From NCBI RefSeq assembly GCF_016862455.1, contig NZ_BOMZ01000035.1, positions 1 through 64,000 of the forward strand: a stretch of 64,000 nt of DNA, in the 5' to 3' direction. This document shows positions 40,432 to 50,902 of this stretch, one piece after another (positions within the stretch are counted from its first letter, which is position 1; each line of letters starts with the position of its first letter). The notes under the pieces are model-generated. The model saw only the letters and a list, made by a program, of their open reading frames with translations, ran no database searches and was not told the origin of the DNA. The DNA comes from Actinoplanes utahensis. GTDB lineage: Bacteria; Actinomycetota; Actinomycetes; Mycobacteriales; Micromonosporaceae. Made by a program: the position numbers and the translations under genes.

Positions 40432-43400
40432 ATGCACCGGACCGGGACCGCGGTTCTGCTCGTCTACGCCACCCTGCTGGCCGCCACCGCCCTGGTGGCC
40501 CGGCCCGTGGCGGCCGCGGTCACCTCGCCTTTCACCCTGCGGTACGCGGCCAACACCAACGGCTCGATCATGCTGCGCGGCAACGCCAACCTGGTCTGCC
40601 CGCCGCTCGGGAACTGCCTCAACGCGCGGCAGGGCCAGCGGCCGAACGGGGAGTCGCAGGACAACAACGGGTACGCGATGACGAACGCCGACGCCGACGG
40701 CGACCTGGGCGTGACCACCCGCAACGACAGCACCGCGACGGTCGCGCTGCCACCCGGCGGATCGGTGCTGTTCGCGGCGCTGTACTGGGGCGCGGACACC
40801 GACGGCGGCACCTCCGGCGTCAACGCCCCGGCGCCGGCGAACCGCGGGCGGGTGCTGTTCCGTACCCCCACGGCGGGCTGGCAGACCGTCACCTCCGTCA
40901 AGACCTTCGACGCCGGCGGCACCGACACCAACTATCAGGCGTACGCCGACGTGACCGCGCTGGTCGCGGGCGCCGGCAACGGGGTGTACGGGGTCGCGAA
41001 CATCCAGGCCGGCACCGGCATCGACCGGTTCGCCGGCTGGACCCTGGCCATCGCCTACCGCAATCCCGCCGAGAGCCTGCGCGCCCTGCGCCTGTACGAC
41101 GGCTACGGCTCGGTGAGCGGCGGCTCCGGCGGCGTCGACATCACCGTCGGCGGGTTCGAGACCCCGCACGCCGGCACCGTCCGCGCCGAGATCGGCACCG
41201 TCGTCTACGAGGGCGACCGCGGCAAGTCCGGGGACGTGCTGCGGCTCGACGGGGCGGCGGTCAGCGACGGTGCCAACCCGGCGGACAACTTCTTCAACAG
41301 CACGGTGAGTGACGGCGGGACGCCGGTGACCGGCCGCAGCCCGGGCTGGGCCAACCTGTTCGGCGTCGACATCGACCAGTTCGACGCCACCGGGCGGCTC
41401 GGACACGCGGCCACCTCGGCGACCCTCACCCTGAACACCACCAGCGACACCTACTACCCGGGCGTGGTCAGCTTCGCCATCGACCTGTACGCCCCGAAGA
41501 TGACCACCACCGTGACCGGCACCGACGTGAACGGCGGAGACCTGGTCGCCGGCGACGTCATCGAGTACCGGATCGACGTCCGCAACGACGGCAACGACAC
41601 CGCGGACCACACCTGGATCACCGGCGCGATCCCGACCTGGACCACGTACGTGCCGGGGTCGCTGCGGATCGGCGGCGTCCCGGTCACCGACGCGGCAGGC
41701 GACGACGGCGGCACGTTCCGGCCGGGACGGGCCGAGCTCTCGCTCGGGAACATCGGGAGCGGCGGTACGGCGTACGCCGTCCTGCGGGTCCAGATCGACC
41801 CCGCCGCCCCACCCGGATACCCGATCACCAGCCTGGTCGACCTCAGTTACACCGGTCACACCGCGAACGTCAGCGTCACCGGGCCGGCCGCCTCGCTCGC
41901 CACCGCGGTCGCGCCCGGCCGGACCGACCTGGTCGCCGCCCTGACCGTGCAGCCGCCGGTGCTGCAACGTGCGGCCCTGCCCGGCACGGTCGCCTACGTC
42001 GCCACGGTCACCAACGCCGGAACCGCCCAGGAGAACGCGGCAGTCGCCGAGCTGACCCTGCCCGCCGGGGTCGGCGCCGGCGCCCTGCCCGCCGGATGCT
42101 CGGTCTTCGCCCAGCTGGTCACGTGCGCCCTCGGGCCGATCGCCCCGGGCACCGCGGCCACCGTGACCATCCCGGCCGGTGTCGCCGGGACCGCCGCCGC
42201 ACAGCCGGCCGCCACCCTGGCCGCCTCCGGGACCGGATCCGACGCCCTGGCCTCGAACGACACCGACACCGTCACGTTCCGGATCAACCTGGCGCCGGAG
42301 GCGACAGGCGAGTCGATGAGCACCATGACCGGAACGGCGGCGAACGTGCCGGTGCTCGGCAACGACAGCGACCCGGACGGCCCGGCGTCCGCGCTGACCG
42401 TGACGCTCGGCGCCCCGCCCGGGCACGGCGCGGCGATCGTCGAGGCGGACGGCACGATCACCTACACACCGGCGGCCGGGTGGAAGGGGAACGACACGTT
42501 CACGTACGTGCTCGCCGACGCGGACGGCGGCCGGGACACCGCGACGGTGACCGTGCGGACCGCCAACGCGGAGCCGGTCGCCCGGGACGACGCCGACGCC
42601 ACCGCCTCCGGCGCCGAGGTGATCGTCCCGGTGCTCGGCAACGACAGCGACCCGAACGGCGACCCGCTCACCGTGGTCGCGGTCACCGGCCCGCAGCCCG
42701 GCGCCGGGACGGTCCGGATCGACGGCACCGGCACTGTCGCCTACGCCCCGGCGGCCACCTTCGTCGGGCAGGCCGTCCTCGGGTACACCGTCAGCGACGG
42801 GCAGGACACCGCGACCGCCCAGATCCTCGTCGACGTGGCGAACGCCGCGCCGACCGCGAGCGACGACCTGGCGACCGTCCCCTACCTGGGCAGCGTGACG
42901 ATCCCGGCGCTCGGCAACGACAGCGACAGCAACCTGGACCCGCTCACCATCACCGGGACCGACACCCCGTCCTCGGGCACCGCCACCGTGGTCGGCACCG
43001 GCACCGACACGAAGGTCGTCTACCAGGCCGACGCCGGGTTCTCCGGCCCTGTCAGATTCTGGTACGCGATCGAGGACGACCACGACGGCACGTCCACCGG
43101 GTGGATCACGGTGATGGTCGGCAACGCCGCCCCGGTGGCCGTGGACGTCGCGGTGACCACGGCGTACCGCACCGCGAAGCCGGTGGACGTGCTCACCGAC
43201 GCCCGGGACGCCAACGGCGACACATTGCGGGTCAGCGGCGCGACCGGGCCCGCGCACGGCCTCGTGACGCCCAACCCGGATGGGACGCTCACCTACACCC
43301 CGGCCGAGGGCTTCTCCGGCACCGACACGTTCACCGTCACCATCGCCGACACCCGGGGCGGCACCGACACCGCGACCGTCACGATCACCGTGCTGAACGC

Positions 43401-45624
43401 CGCGCCGACCGCCCGCGACGACGCGGTGACCGTGCCGACCGGGCGGCAGTCCAGGATCGAGGTGCTGGTCAACGACGACGACCCGAACGGCGATCCGCTC
43501 ACGGTGACGGTCGACGTCGCCCCCGGACACGGCACCGCGACGGTCAGCGGCGGCGGGGTGGCGTACCAGCCGGTGACCGGGTACTCCGGGACGGACACAC
43601 TGCGCTACACGATCAGCGACGGCCGGGGTGGCACCTCCGCGGCGAACGTGACGATCGAGCTGGTCAACGCCGTTCCGGTGGCCCGGGCCGACGCCGTCAC
43701 CACCGACACCGGCACGCCGGTCACCGTGGACGTGATCGCCAACGACAGCGATCCGAACGGCGAGCAGCTGACCGTCTCCGGCTGGACCGCCGCCGCGCAC
43801 GGCACGATCGCCGCCGGTTCCGGCGGGACGCTCACCTACACCCCGGACCCGGGGTTCACCGGCATCGACGGGTTCGGGTACACGGTCCGGGACCCGCACC
43901 GGGCGAGCGAGACGGCCGTCGTGACGGTCACCGTCCGCAACGCTGCGCCGGTGGCGTTCGACGACACGTACATCGTCCGGCAGCAGGGCACCACCATGCT
44001 CCCGGTCCTCGGCAACGACACCGACGCCAACACCGGCCAGCCGCTGACCGTCGGCTCCGCCGGACCCGCCGCCCGGGGAACGGTCGTGACCGGCCGGGAC
44101 AGCGTCGACTACACCCCCACCACGGGTGCCACCGGCACCGACACCTTCGACTACCTGGTCCGCGACGACGTCGGCGGAAGCGACACCGGCACGGTCTGGC
44201 TCACCATCGACGCGGCGCCGGTCGCCGCGGACGACACCGCGGCCACCGCATCCGGCACACCGGTCGACGTCACCGCCCTCGCCAACGACACCGACCCGGA
44301 ACAACAGGCGCTCACGGTGACCGCCGTCGAGACGCCGCCGAACGGCCACACCACGATCCGCGCCGGCGGTGCCGTCCGGTACGCGCCCCGCGCGGGATTC
44401 ACCGGGACGGACACGTTCGGTTACACCGTCCGCGATCCGATCGGCAACACCGCCACCGCCCGGATCGCGGTACGGGTGGCCAACGCCGCGCCGGTGGCCC
44501 GCGGCGACACGGCGGCCGCCCGGGCCGGTCACCCGGTCGACATCGACGTGCTCGCCAACGACACCGACGAGAACCCCGGCCAGACCCTCGCCATCTTCGC
44601 CGTCGGCGCACCGGAGCACGGGACCGCGACACCGGCGGGCGACCGGATCCGCTACGCGCCACCGGCCGGATGGGAGGGTCAGGACCTCTTCCGGTACGAG
44701 GTGAGCGACGGTCACGGCGGCACCGCGGAGGCGGTCGTCGAGGTCACGGTGACACGCCGGGTCCCGTACGCGGTGGCGGACTCCCGGTTCACCCCGCACG
44801 GCCGGGCGGTGACCGTACCGGTGCTCGCCAACGACCTCGACCCGAGCGGCACACTGCGGATCACCGCGGTGACCACCCCGGACCACGGGACCGCCCGGAT
44901 CGACGACGGCGCCGTCACCTACACGCCGGAGCCGGGCTTCTCCGGGGACGCGGTGTTCGCGTACACCGCCGTGACCGAGGACGGCTCCGAGACCGGCGCC
45001 ACCGTGACCGTCACCGTCGGGCCACCACCGTCCGCCCCGAACCGGGAGGCCACCACCCCGCCCGGCAGCCCGGTCGCGATCCCGCTGCCGAGCACCGACG
45101 AACAGGGCCGCCCGGCGACCGTGGGCCGGATCGGCCAGCCCCAGCACGGCACGGTGCGCGTGAACCCGGACGGCACGGTCACCTACACCCCGAACCCGGG
45201 CTTCACCGGCGTCGACCGCTTCACCTACGAGATCATCGACGCGAACGGCAACGTCGCCTTCGGCACGATCATCGTGACCGTGCCGGCCCCCGCCTCCCCG
45301 TCGCCGGTCACGCCGACCCCGCCGGCTTCACCCGCTCCGCCGGTCACGGTGCCGATCACACCCCCGGCCCGGCCCACCACCGTCCCGGCCGGCCCACCGT
45401 CTGCTTCGGTGTCCCCGGCGCCCACCGTCGTCCCGGCCCCGCCGGAACCGCCGGCTCCCCCGGCCCCGCCGGAGCCGCCGGATCTGCCGGTCACCGGTCC
45501 GGGCCTGACCGCACTGACGGTCGCCAGCTGCCTGACCACCCTGCTCGGGATCCTGCTGTACGCGATGTCCGCTATCCCGGCACCGCTGCCGACATCGCGT
45601 CGACCGAGGCCGCCGGGTCGGTGA
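40432..45624 (+). CDS. Giant LPXTG-anchored surface protein with tandem Ig/cadherin-like repeats
   Basis: A 1730-residue secreted protein. Signal peptide (about residues 1-28), an N-terminal adhesin-type domain (residues 30-360), a DUF11-like pair (about 360-615), then about eleven repeats of roughly 90 residues (620-1620), each starting like NAAPVARDD and containing LGNDSDPNGDPLTV and YTPAAGFSGTDTFTYTV motifs; such modules bind calcium. A Pro/Ala-rich stalk (1622-1684) leads to LPVTG near 1685, a membrane helix and a basic tail, a complete sortase signal. ATG start with GGAGCC; an ATG 17 codons upstream is possible. A role in adhesion or hyphal/sporangial surface is inferred. Confidence 0.92.
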   Translation: MHRTGTAVLLVYATLLAATALVARPVAAAVTSPFTLRYAANTNGSIMLRGNANLVCPPLGNCLNARQGQRPNGESQDNNGYAMTNADADGDLGVTTRNDSTATVALPPGGSVLFAALYWGADTDGGTSGVNAPAPANRGRVLFRTPTAGWQTVTSVKTFDAGGTDTNYQAYADVTALVAGAGNGVYGVANIQAGTGIDRFAGWTLAIAYRNPAESLRALRLYDGYGSVSGGSGGVDITVGGFETPHAGTVRAEIGTVVYEGDRGKSGDVLRLDGAAVSDGANPADNFFNSTVSDGGTPVTGRSPGWANLFGVDIDQFDATGRLGHAATSATLTLNTTSDTYYPGVVSFAIDLYAPKMTTTVTGTDVNGGDLVAGDVIEYRIDVRNDGNDTADHTWITGAIPTWTTYVPGSLRIGGVPVTDAAGDDGGTFRPGRAELSLGNIGSGGTAYAVLRVQIDPAAPPGYPITSLVDLSYTGHTANVSVTGPAASLATAVAPGRTDLVAALTVQPPVLQRAALPGTVAYVATVTNAGTAQENAAVAELTLPAGVGAGALPAGCSVFAQLVTCALGPIAPGTAATVTIPAGVAGTAAAQPAATLAASGTGSDALASNDTDTVTFRINLAPEATGESMSTMTGTAANVPVLGNDSDPDGPASALTVTLGAPPGHGAAIVEADGTITYTPAAGWKGNDTFTYVLADADGGRDTATVTVRTANAEPVARDDADATASGAEVIVPVLGNDSDPNGDPLTVVAVTGPQPGAGTVRIDGTGTVAYAPAATFVGQAVLGYTVSDGQDTATAQILVDVANAAPTASDDLATVPYLGSVTIPALGNDSDSNLDPLTITGTDTPSSGTATVVGTGTDTKVVYQADAGFSGPVRFWYAIEDDHDGTSTGWITVMVGNAAPVAVDVAVTTAYRTAKPVDVLTDARDANGDTLRVSGATGPAHGLVTPNPDGTLTYTPAEGFSGTDTFTVTIADTRGGTDTATVTITVLNAAPTARDDAVTVPTGRQSRIEVLVNDDDPNGDPLTVTVDVAPGHGTATVSGGGVAYQPVTGYSGTDTLRYTISDGRGGTSAANVTIELVNAVPVARADAVTTDTGTPVTVDVIANDSDPNGEQLTVSGWTAAAHGTIAAGSGGTLTYTPDPGFTGIDGFGYTVRDPHRASETAVVTVTVRNAAPVAFDDTYIVRQQGTTMLPVLGNDTDANTGQPLTVGSAGPAARGTVVTGRDSVDYTPTTGATGTDTFDYLVRDDVGGSDTGTVWLTIDAAPVAADDTAATASGTPVDVTALANDTDPEQQALTVTAVETPPNGHTTIRAGGAVRYAPRAGFTGTDTFGYTVRDPIGNTATARIAVRVANAAPVARGDTAAARAGHPVDIDVLANDTDENPGQTLAIFAVGAPEHGTATPAGDRIRYAPPAGWEGQDLFRYEVSDGHGGTAEAVVEVTVTRRVPYAVADSRFTPHGRAVTVPVLANDLDPSGTLRITAVTTPDHGTARIDDGAVTYTPEPGFSGDAVFAYTAVTEDGSETGATVTVTVGPPPSAPNREATTPPGSPVAIPLPSTDEQGRPATVGRIGQPQHGTVRVNPDGTVTYTPNPGFTGVDRFTYEIIDANGNVAFGTIIVTVPAPASPSPVTPTPPASPAPPVTVPITPPARPTTVPAGPPSASVSPAPTVVPAPPEPPAPPAPPEPPDLPVTGPGLTALTVASCLTTLLGILLYAMSAIPAPLPTSRRPRPPGR

Positions 45625-45749
45625 TCGGGAACTGGACCTCCCGGATCGTCCCGGACGGGTCGATCCGCAGGGTGAGGCGTTTGAGCCGGTCACCGCCGGC
45701 CACCCGGAAGGTGGGCAGGCGCAGAGCCGCGGCAGCCGGCGTGAAACGC

Positions 45750-45783
45750 CGGAAGGCGGCCCGCCGAAGCGGACCGCCTTCCG
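45750..45783 (-). terminator. groEL terminator hairpin
   Basis: CGGAAGGCGG-C-CCGC and GCGG-A-CCGCCTTCCG form a 14-bp stem with one mismatch around a CGAA tetraloop, 18 bp past the groEL stop. Confidence 0.7.
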
Positions 45784-45801
45784 GTTTGGTGACTGGTGGA
45801 C

Positions 45802-47529
<1,728 letters not shown>

Positions 47530-47619
47530 TCAGGCCGAGCCGGATAGCCCGCGACGACCGGCTCCGTGCCCCGATGCCGATGGCGGCATCGCAACCGGAA
47601 CCCCACCGTCCCGACCTGC

Positions 47620-47644
47620 TGGCACTCGCAATGCGCGAGTGCCA
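47620..47644 (-). promoter_or_regulatory. CIRCE element 1
   Basis: TGGCACTC-N9-GAGTGCCA, a perfect 8-bp inverted repeat with the CIRCE spacing, deviating from consensus TTAGCACTC only at the outer bases. HrcA binding site for groEL control. Confidence 0.85.
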
Positions 47645-47653
47645 ATCACTTGT

Positions 47654-47680
47654 TTAGCACTCTCGGATGGCGAGTGCAAG
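47654..47680 (-). promoter_or_regulatory. CIRCE element 2
   Basis: TTAGCACTC-N9-GAGTGCAAG, a near-consensus CIRCE (left arm exact) 9 bp from the first. Tandem boxes flank the likely groEL promoter. Confidence 0.9.
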
Positions 47681-47914
47681 AAACCCCATCTTCCCGCGAA
47701 ACCCGCCACAGCGGCCGGGATTTCCCTCGATGATCTTCAACCGCAGGTCAGCAGGGGTGCGCGCCGCTTTCCGTGCCCGCGGAGCCGGGGTGACGAGCGC
47801 CGCAACCGCCTGGCCGGCGTCCAGGATGGCCGGGATCCCCCGCACCACCCCGCCCTCGTCCGTTCATGCCAACCCGGTTGCCGCGCAGGGCCGGTGGCGG
47901 TAGGGATGGAGCCT

Positions 47915-48418
47915 ATGGAGAGCTGGAACGTGCGCCGGGTGACTCCCGAGGATGCCGGGCGGATGCGTGCCCTGCGCCTGGAGATGCTGGCGGACAGTCC
48001 GCTCGCCTTCCTGGAGACCCTGGAGCGGGCGGCGTCCCGGCCGCACGAGGGCTATCGGCAGCTGATCCGGGAGTCGTCGTCCGGGCCGGAGCGCGCTCAG
48101 TTCATCGCCGATCCGGGCGGGCCGCTGATCGGGCACGCCGGCGGGTGCGTGGTGCCCGGCGAGCCCGGCTGCACGGTGATCTTCGCGGTCTATCTGACGC
48201 CGGCGCATCGCGGCGGCAAGCTGCTCGGCCAGCTCGTCGAGGCGGTCGCCGACTGGTCCGCGGCGTGCGGGCGGGACGAGCTGATGCTCGAGGTGGTGTG
48301 CGGCAACGGACGGGCCGTCCGGGCGTACGAGAAGCTCGGCTTCATCGACACCGGGGTGCGCCTGCGGCATCCGACCATCCCGGCCCTCGCCGAGCTGCAG
48401 ATGCGCCGGCGGGTGTGA
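47915..48418 (+). CDS. GNAT-family acetyltransferase
   Basis: A 167-residue N-acetyltransferase. The acetyl-CoA site is [23 protein letters not shown] near residue 88 and the C-terminal [19 protein letters not shown] is typical of GNATs. ATG chosen at [10 protein letters not shown] (GGAG 4 nt upstream); an ATG three codons earlier is close behind. Acceptor substrate unknown. The next gene starts one base after its stop. Confidence 0.9.
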   Translation: MESWNVRRVTPEDAGRMRALRLEMLADSPLAFLETLERAASRPHEGYRQLIRESSSGPERAQFIADPGGPLIGHAGGCVVPGEPGCTVIFAVYLTPAHRGGKLLGQLVEAVADWSAACGRDELMLEVVCGNGRAVRAYEKLGFIDTGVRLRHPTIPALAELQMRRRV

Positions 48419-48419
48419 G

Positions 48420-48914
48420 ATGGCCGGGCGCGGGTGGCATCTGGCCCGGACCACGCTGACCGCGGTGAACGGGACCACCCTGGTCGGGCTGGCGCTGGCC
48501 AAGGCGTGCGGGGCGCGGATCCGGCGGGGCCGGCACGGGGTGCTGATCGCCGAGAACTACCGCTTCCAAGTGCCGAAGGCGACGTGTTTCACGGTCGGTT
48601 CGGTGATCATCACGAAGCGGACCGCGGAGTGGCTGCTGGCCGAGGAACGGACCCGGCTGTTCACCCACGAGTCGCGGCACGCCGGGCAGTACGCGGTGCT
48701 CGGCCCGCTGTTCTGGCCCGCTTACTGGCTCGCGTGCGGCTGGTCGATCACGCTGACCCGGTCTTACGGCGTCCGCAACTGGTTCGAGCGCAACGCGGGC
48801 CTGGCCGACGGGAACTATCCCGTCGAGATCCCACTGCGGCCCTGGGTTCACCGCCTCGGACGGCGGAGGAGATTTGGTCGGGAGGAAGGACGCACAGCGC
48901 CTCCGGGCACGTAG
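48420..48914 (+). CDS. Conserved protein with HExxH motif
   Basis: A 164-residue actinobacterial protein. Central region: [19 protein letters not shown] near residue 42, then [26 protein letters not shown] near 79, containing HESRH (HExxH), a potential zinc-peptidase signature, directly before a hydrophobic, possibly membrane-dipping segment. No second-site ligand is assured, so enzymatic activity is speculative. ATG one base after the GNAT stop implies co-expression. Confidence 0.75.
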   Translation: MAGRGWHLARTTLTAVNGTTLVGLALAKACGARIRRGRHGVLIAENYRFQVPKATCFTVGSVIITKRTAEWLLAEERTRLFTHESRHAGQYAVLGPLFWPAYWLACGWSITLTRSYGVRNWFERNAGLADGNYPVEIPLRPWVHRLGRRRRFGREEGRTAPPGT

Positions 48915-49116
48915 CCATTGGGTCAGCGCTGGATCGTTGGGTCCCTCGGAGATTGTCGCCAAGCTCAGGTGAGGGGCCTCGTACGGCGTCGCATCCTCCC
49001 GCAGAGAGCATATTGCCGATCCGGAGATCAGATCGCAAGTCCTCGAGGGAGGGATTTCTCGACAACCGGCTGATCGCCGACTACCTACAGTGATAGATGG
49101 TCACGAAACGGCCACT

Positions 49117-49157
49117 TCGGTGGGTGCGCCACCCCGGAGGGGTTGCGCACCCACCGA
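49117..49157 (-). terminator. thrC terminator hairpin
   Basis: TCGGTGGGTGCGC (49117-49129) pairs perfectly with GCGCACCCACCGA (49145-49157); ACCCC/GGGGT extends it inward past one mismatch. It lies 2 bp past the thrC stop. Confidence 0.75.
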
Positions 49158-49159
49158 CG

Positions 49160-50443
49160 TCATCCGAGCAGGCCGGCCTCACGTGCGCCACGCAGCGACG
49201 GCTTGATCGTGTGGGTCGGTCCAACCTGGCCGGCGACCGCGTCCAGAGTCTTCAGACCCTCGCCGGTGTTGTAGACCACAGTCTCCTTGCTCGGGTCCAG
49301 CCGGCCGCTCTCCACCAGTTTCTTCAGCACCGCGACAGTGGTCCCGCCGGCGGTCTCGGCGAAGATGCCGGTGGTCTCGGCGAGGAGCCGGATGCCGGCC
49401 CGGATCTCGTCGTCGTTGGCGTAGTCCATCCAGCCACCGGTGCGGCGGACGGCCTCGATCGCGTACGGCCCGGCGGACGGGTCGCCGATGTTCAGCGACT
49501 TGGCGATGCCGGTCGGCTTGACGGGGGTGATCACGTCGGTGTCGCCGTGCAGCGCGACCGCGATCGGGTTGCAGCCCTCGGACTGGGCGCCGAAGACGGT
49601 CCAGCCGCCCTCCGGCGCCTCCGCGAGACCGATCTCGACCAGCTCGCTGAACGCCTTGTCCACCTTGGTGAGCAGCTCACCGGAGGCCATCGGGATGACC
49701 ACCTGGGCCGGGATGCGCCAGCCGAGCTGCTCGGCCACCTCGTAGCCGAGGGTCTTGGAGCCCTCGGCGTAGAACGGCCGCACGTTCACGTTGACGAACG
49801 CGGTGTCCTCGAACTCGTCGGTCTCCACGAGCTCGCTGCACAGCCGGTTCACGTCGTCGTAGGAGCCCTCGATGGCGACGAGCTCACCGCCGTACACCGC
49901 GGTGGTGATGACCTTGCCCTGCTCCAGGTCGGCCGGGATGAAGACGATGCTCGGCACGCCGGCACGGGCCGCGTGGGCGGCGACCGAGTTGGCCAGGTTA
50001 CCGGTGGAGGCGCAGGAGAACCGGGTGAAACCGAGCTCCTTGGCGGCGGTCAGGGCCACCGAGACGACCCGGTCCTTGAACGAGTGGGTCGGGTTCTGCG
50101 AGTCGTCCTTGACGTAGAGCGGCGCCTGGATGTTCAGCGCGGCGGCCAGCGCCGGGGCGGCGACCAGCGGCGTCATGCCCGGGTCGACGCTCACCCGGGT
50201 CGCCGGGTCCTGACCGGCGGGCAGCAGGGCCGCGTAGCGCCAGATGTTCTGCGGGCCCGCCTCGATCTGGGCCCGGGTCACCCGCGCGAGCGCCGCCTCG
50301 TCGTAGGCCACCTCGAGCGGGCCGAAACACTCGTAACAGGCGTGCTGCGCGGCGAGCGGGTACTCAGCGCCGCAGGCGCGACAGATCAGGCCACGGGCCG
50401 GCGAGGTGGAGGTGTGCGCGGAGGCGTCGACGACAGACGTCAT
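49160..50443 (-). CDS. thrC: Threonine synthase
   Basis: A 427-residue PLP enzyme converting O-phosphohomoserine to threonine. N-terminal zinc-ribbon-like CRACGAEYP and ACYECFGPLEVAYD (residues 20-50), PLP lysine in DSQNPTHSFKDRVVSVA near 122, ASTGNLANS near 145, and TTGIFAETAGGTTVAVL near 370. ATG start (MTSVVDAS) with AGGA 6 nt upstream. It sits directly behind a SAM-I riboswitch, an unusual control element for threonine synthase, and ends at a strong hairpin. Confidence 0.95.
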   Translation of the reverse strand: MTSVVDASAHTSTSPARGLICRACGAEYPLAAQHACYECFGPLEVAYDEAALARVTRAQIEAGPQNIWRYAALLPAGQDPATRVSVDPGMTPLVAAPALAAALNIQAPLYVKDDSQNPTHSFKDRVVSVALTAAKELGFTRFSCASTGNLANSVAAHAARAGVPSIVFIPADLEQGKVITTAVYGGELVAIEGSYDDVNRLCSELVETDEFEDTAFVNVNVRPFYAEGSKTLGYEVAEQLGWRIPAQVVIPMASGELLTKVDKAFSELVEIGLAEAPEGGWTVFGAQSEGCNPIAVALHGDTDVITPVKPTGIAKSLNIGDPSAGPYAIEAVRRTGGWMDYANDDEIRAGIRLLAETTGIFAETAGGTTVAVLKKLVESGRLDPSKETVVYNTGEGLKTLDAVAGQVGPTHTIKPSLRGAREAGLLG

Positions 50444-50453
50444 ATGAGTTCCT

Positions 50454-50589
50454 CTCATCTTTCCCCGCGGCGACCTGCCGGAACGGGGACGGAATTAGCA
50501 CCTGCCACGCGCGGCCTCGTCATCGAGATGTCCTGCGCGGTGGTTGCCGGGGCTTCGTCGGGCCGTATCCCTCTGCCCCTCTGGATGAG
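50454..50589 (-). promoter_or_regulatory. SAM-I (S-box) riboswitch upstream of thrC
   Basis: The minus strand reads CTCATC (50584-50589, P1 5' strand), CAGAGGGGCAGAGGGA, GCCCGACGAAGCC, CCGGCAACC, later GGTGCTAATTCC, and AAAGATGAG (P1 3' strand at 50454-50459): the conserved core of the SAM-I aptamer with kink-turn and J3/4-type segments in the right order. The aptamer ends immediately before the thrC ribosome site, so control is probably translational. The GATGAG strand can alternatively pair with CTCAT next to the start codon. Confidence 0.93.
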
Positions 50590-50591
50590 GT

Positions 50592-50902
50592 ATTCAGTTG
50601 TTTCCCACACCTTACGACGAGATTCCGTCAACGCCATACGGAGATCCCGAGGTGTGAGCGACTTCCTTCCGCGAGCGCCCTTCGGTCCCGGCCCTCCTCC
50701 CCCGAAAATCCCTGAACCCCATTTTCGGTACGCCGTAGCCCAGCCCCGTGGCCCCGCGGCAGCGCAGGCGGTGGCCCGGACCGACTCACACATGCATGAC
50801 CCGCGGCCGGGGAGCGGTCCGGTGTCCCGCCTGCCGTGGCCGCCGCGAACCGACGGGACTGTGCGACGGCGTACCGAAAAGCGTTCTTGATCTTGCCCGG
50901 TT
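50592..50902. other. Gap upstream of the riboswitch
   Basis: About 310 bp between the ABC permease stop and the SAM-I aptamer, both on the minus strand. It should contain the thrC promoter; I see no gene and no clear promoter hexamers. Confidence 0.4.

Noticed and set aside
40408..45147. A 4.7-kb open frame antisense to the surface protein gene
   Set aside because: It is the mirror of a GC-rich, repeat-coding sequence; its translation is Gly/Arg/Asp-rich with no domains, while the plus-strand frame has a signal peptide, repeats and LPXTG.
43300..45300. Repeats in the surface protein considered as CRISPR-like or DNA-level repeats
   Set aside because: Units are about 270 bp, diverged in DNA and conserved as protein; they are coding domain repeats.
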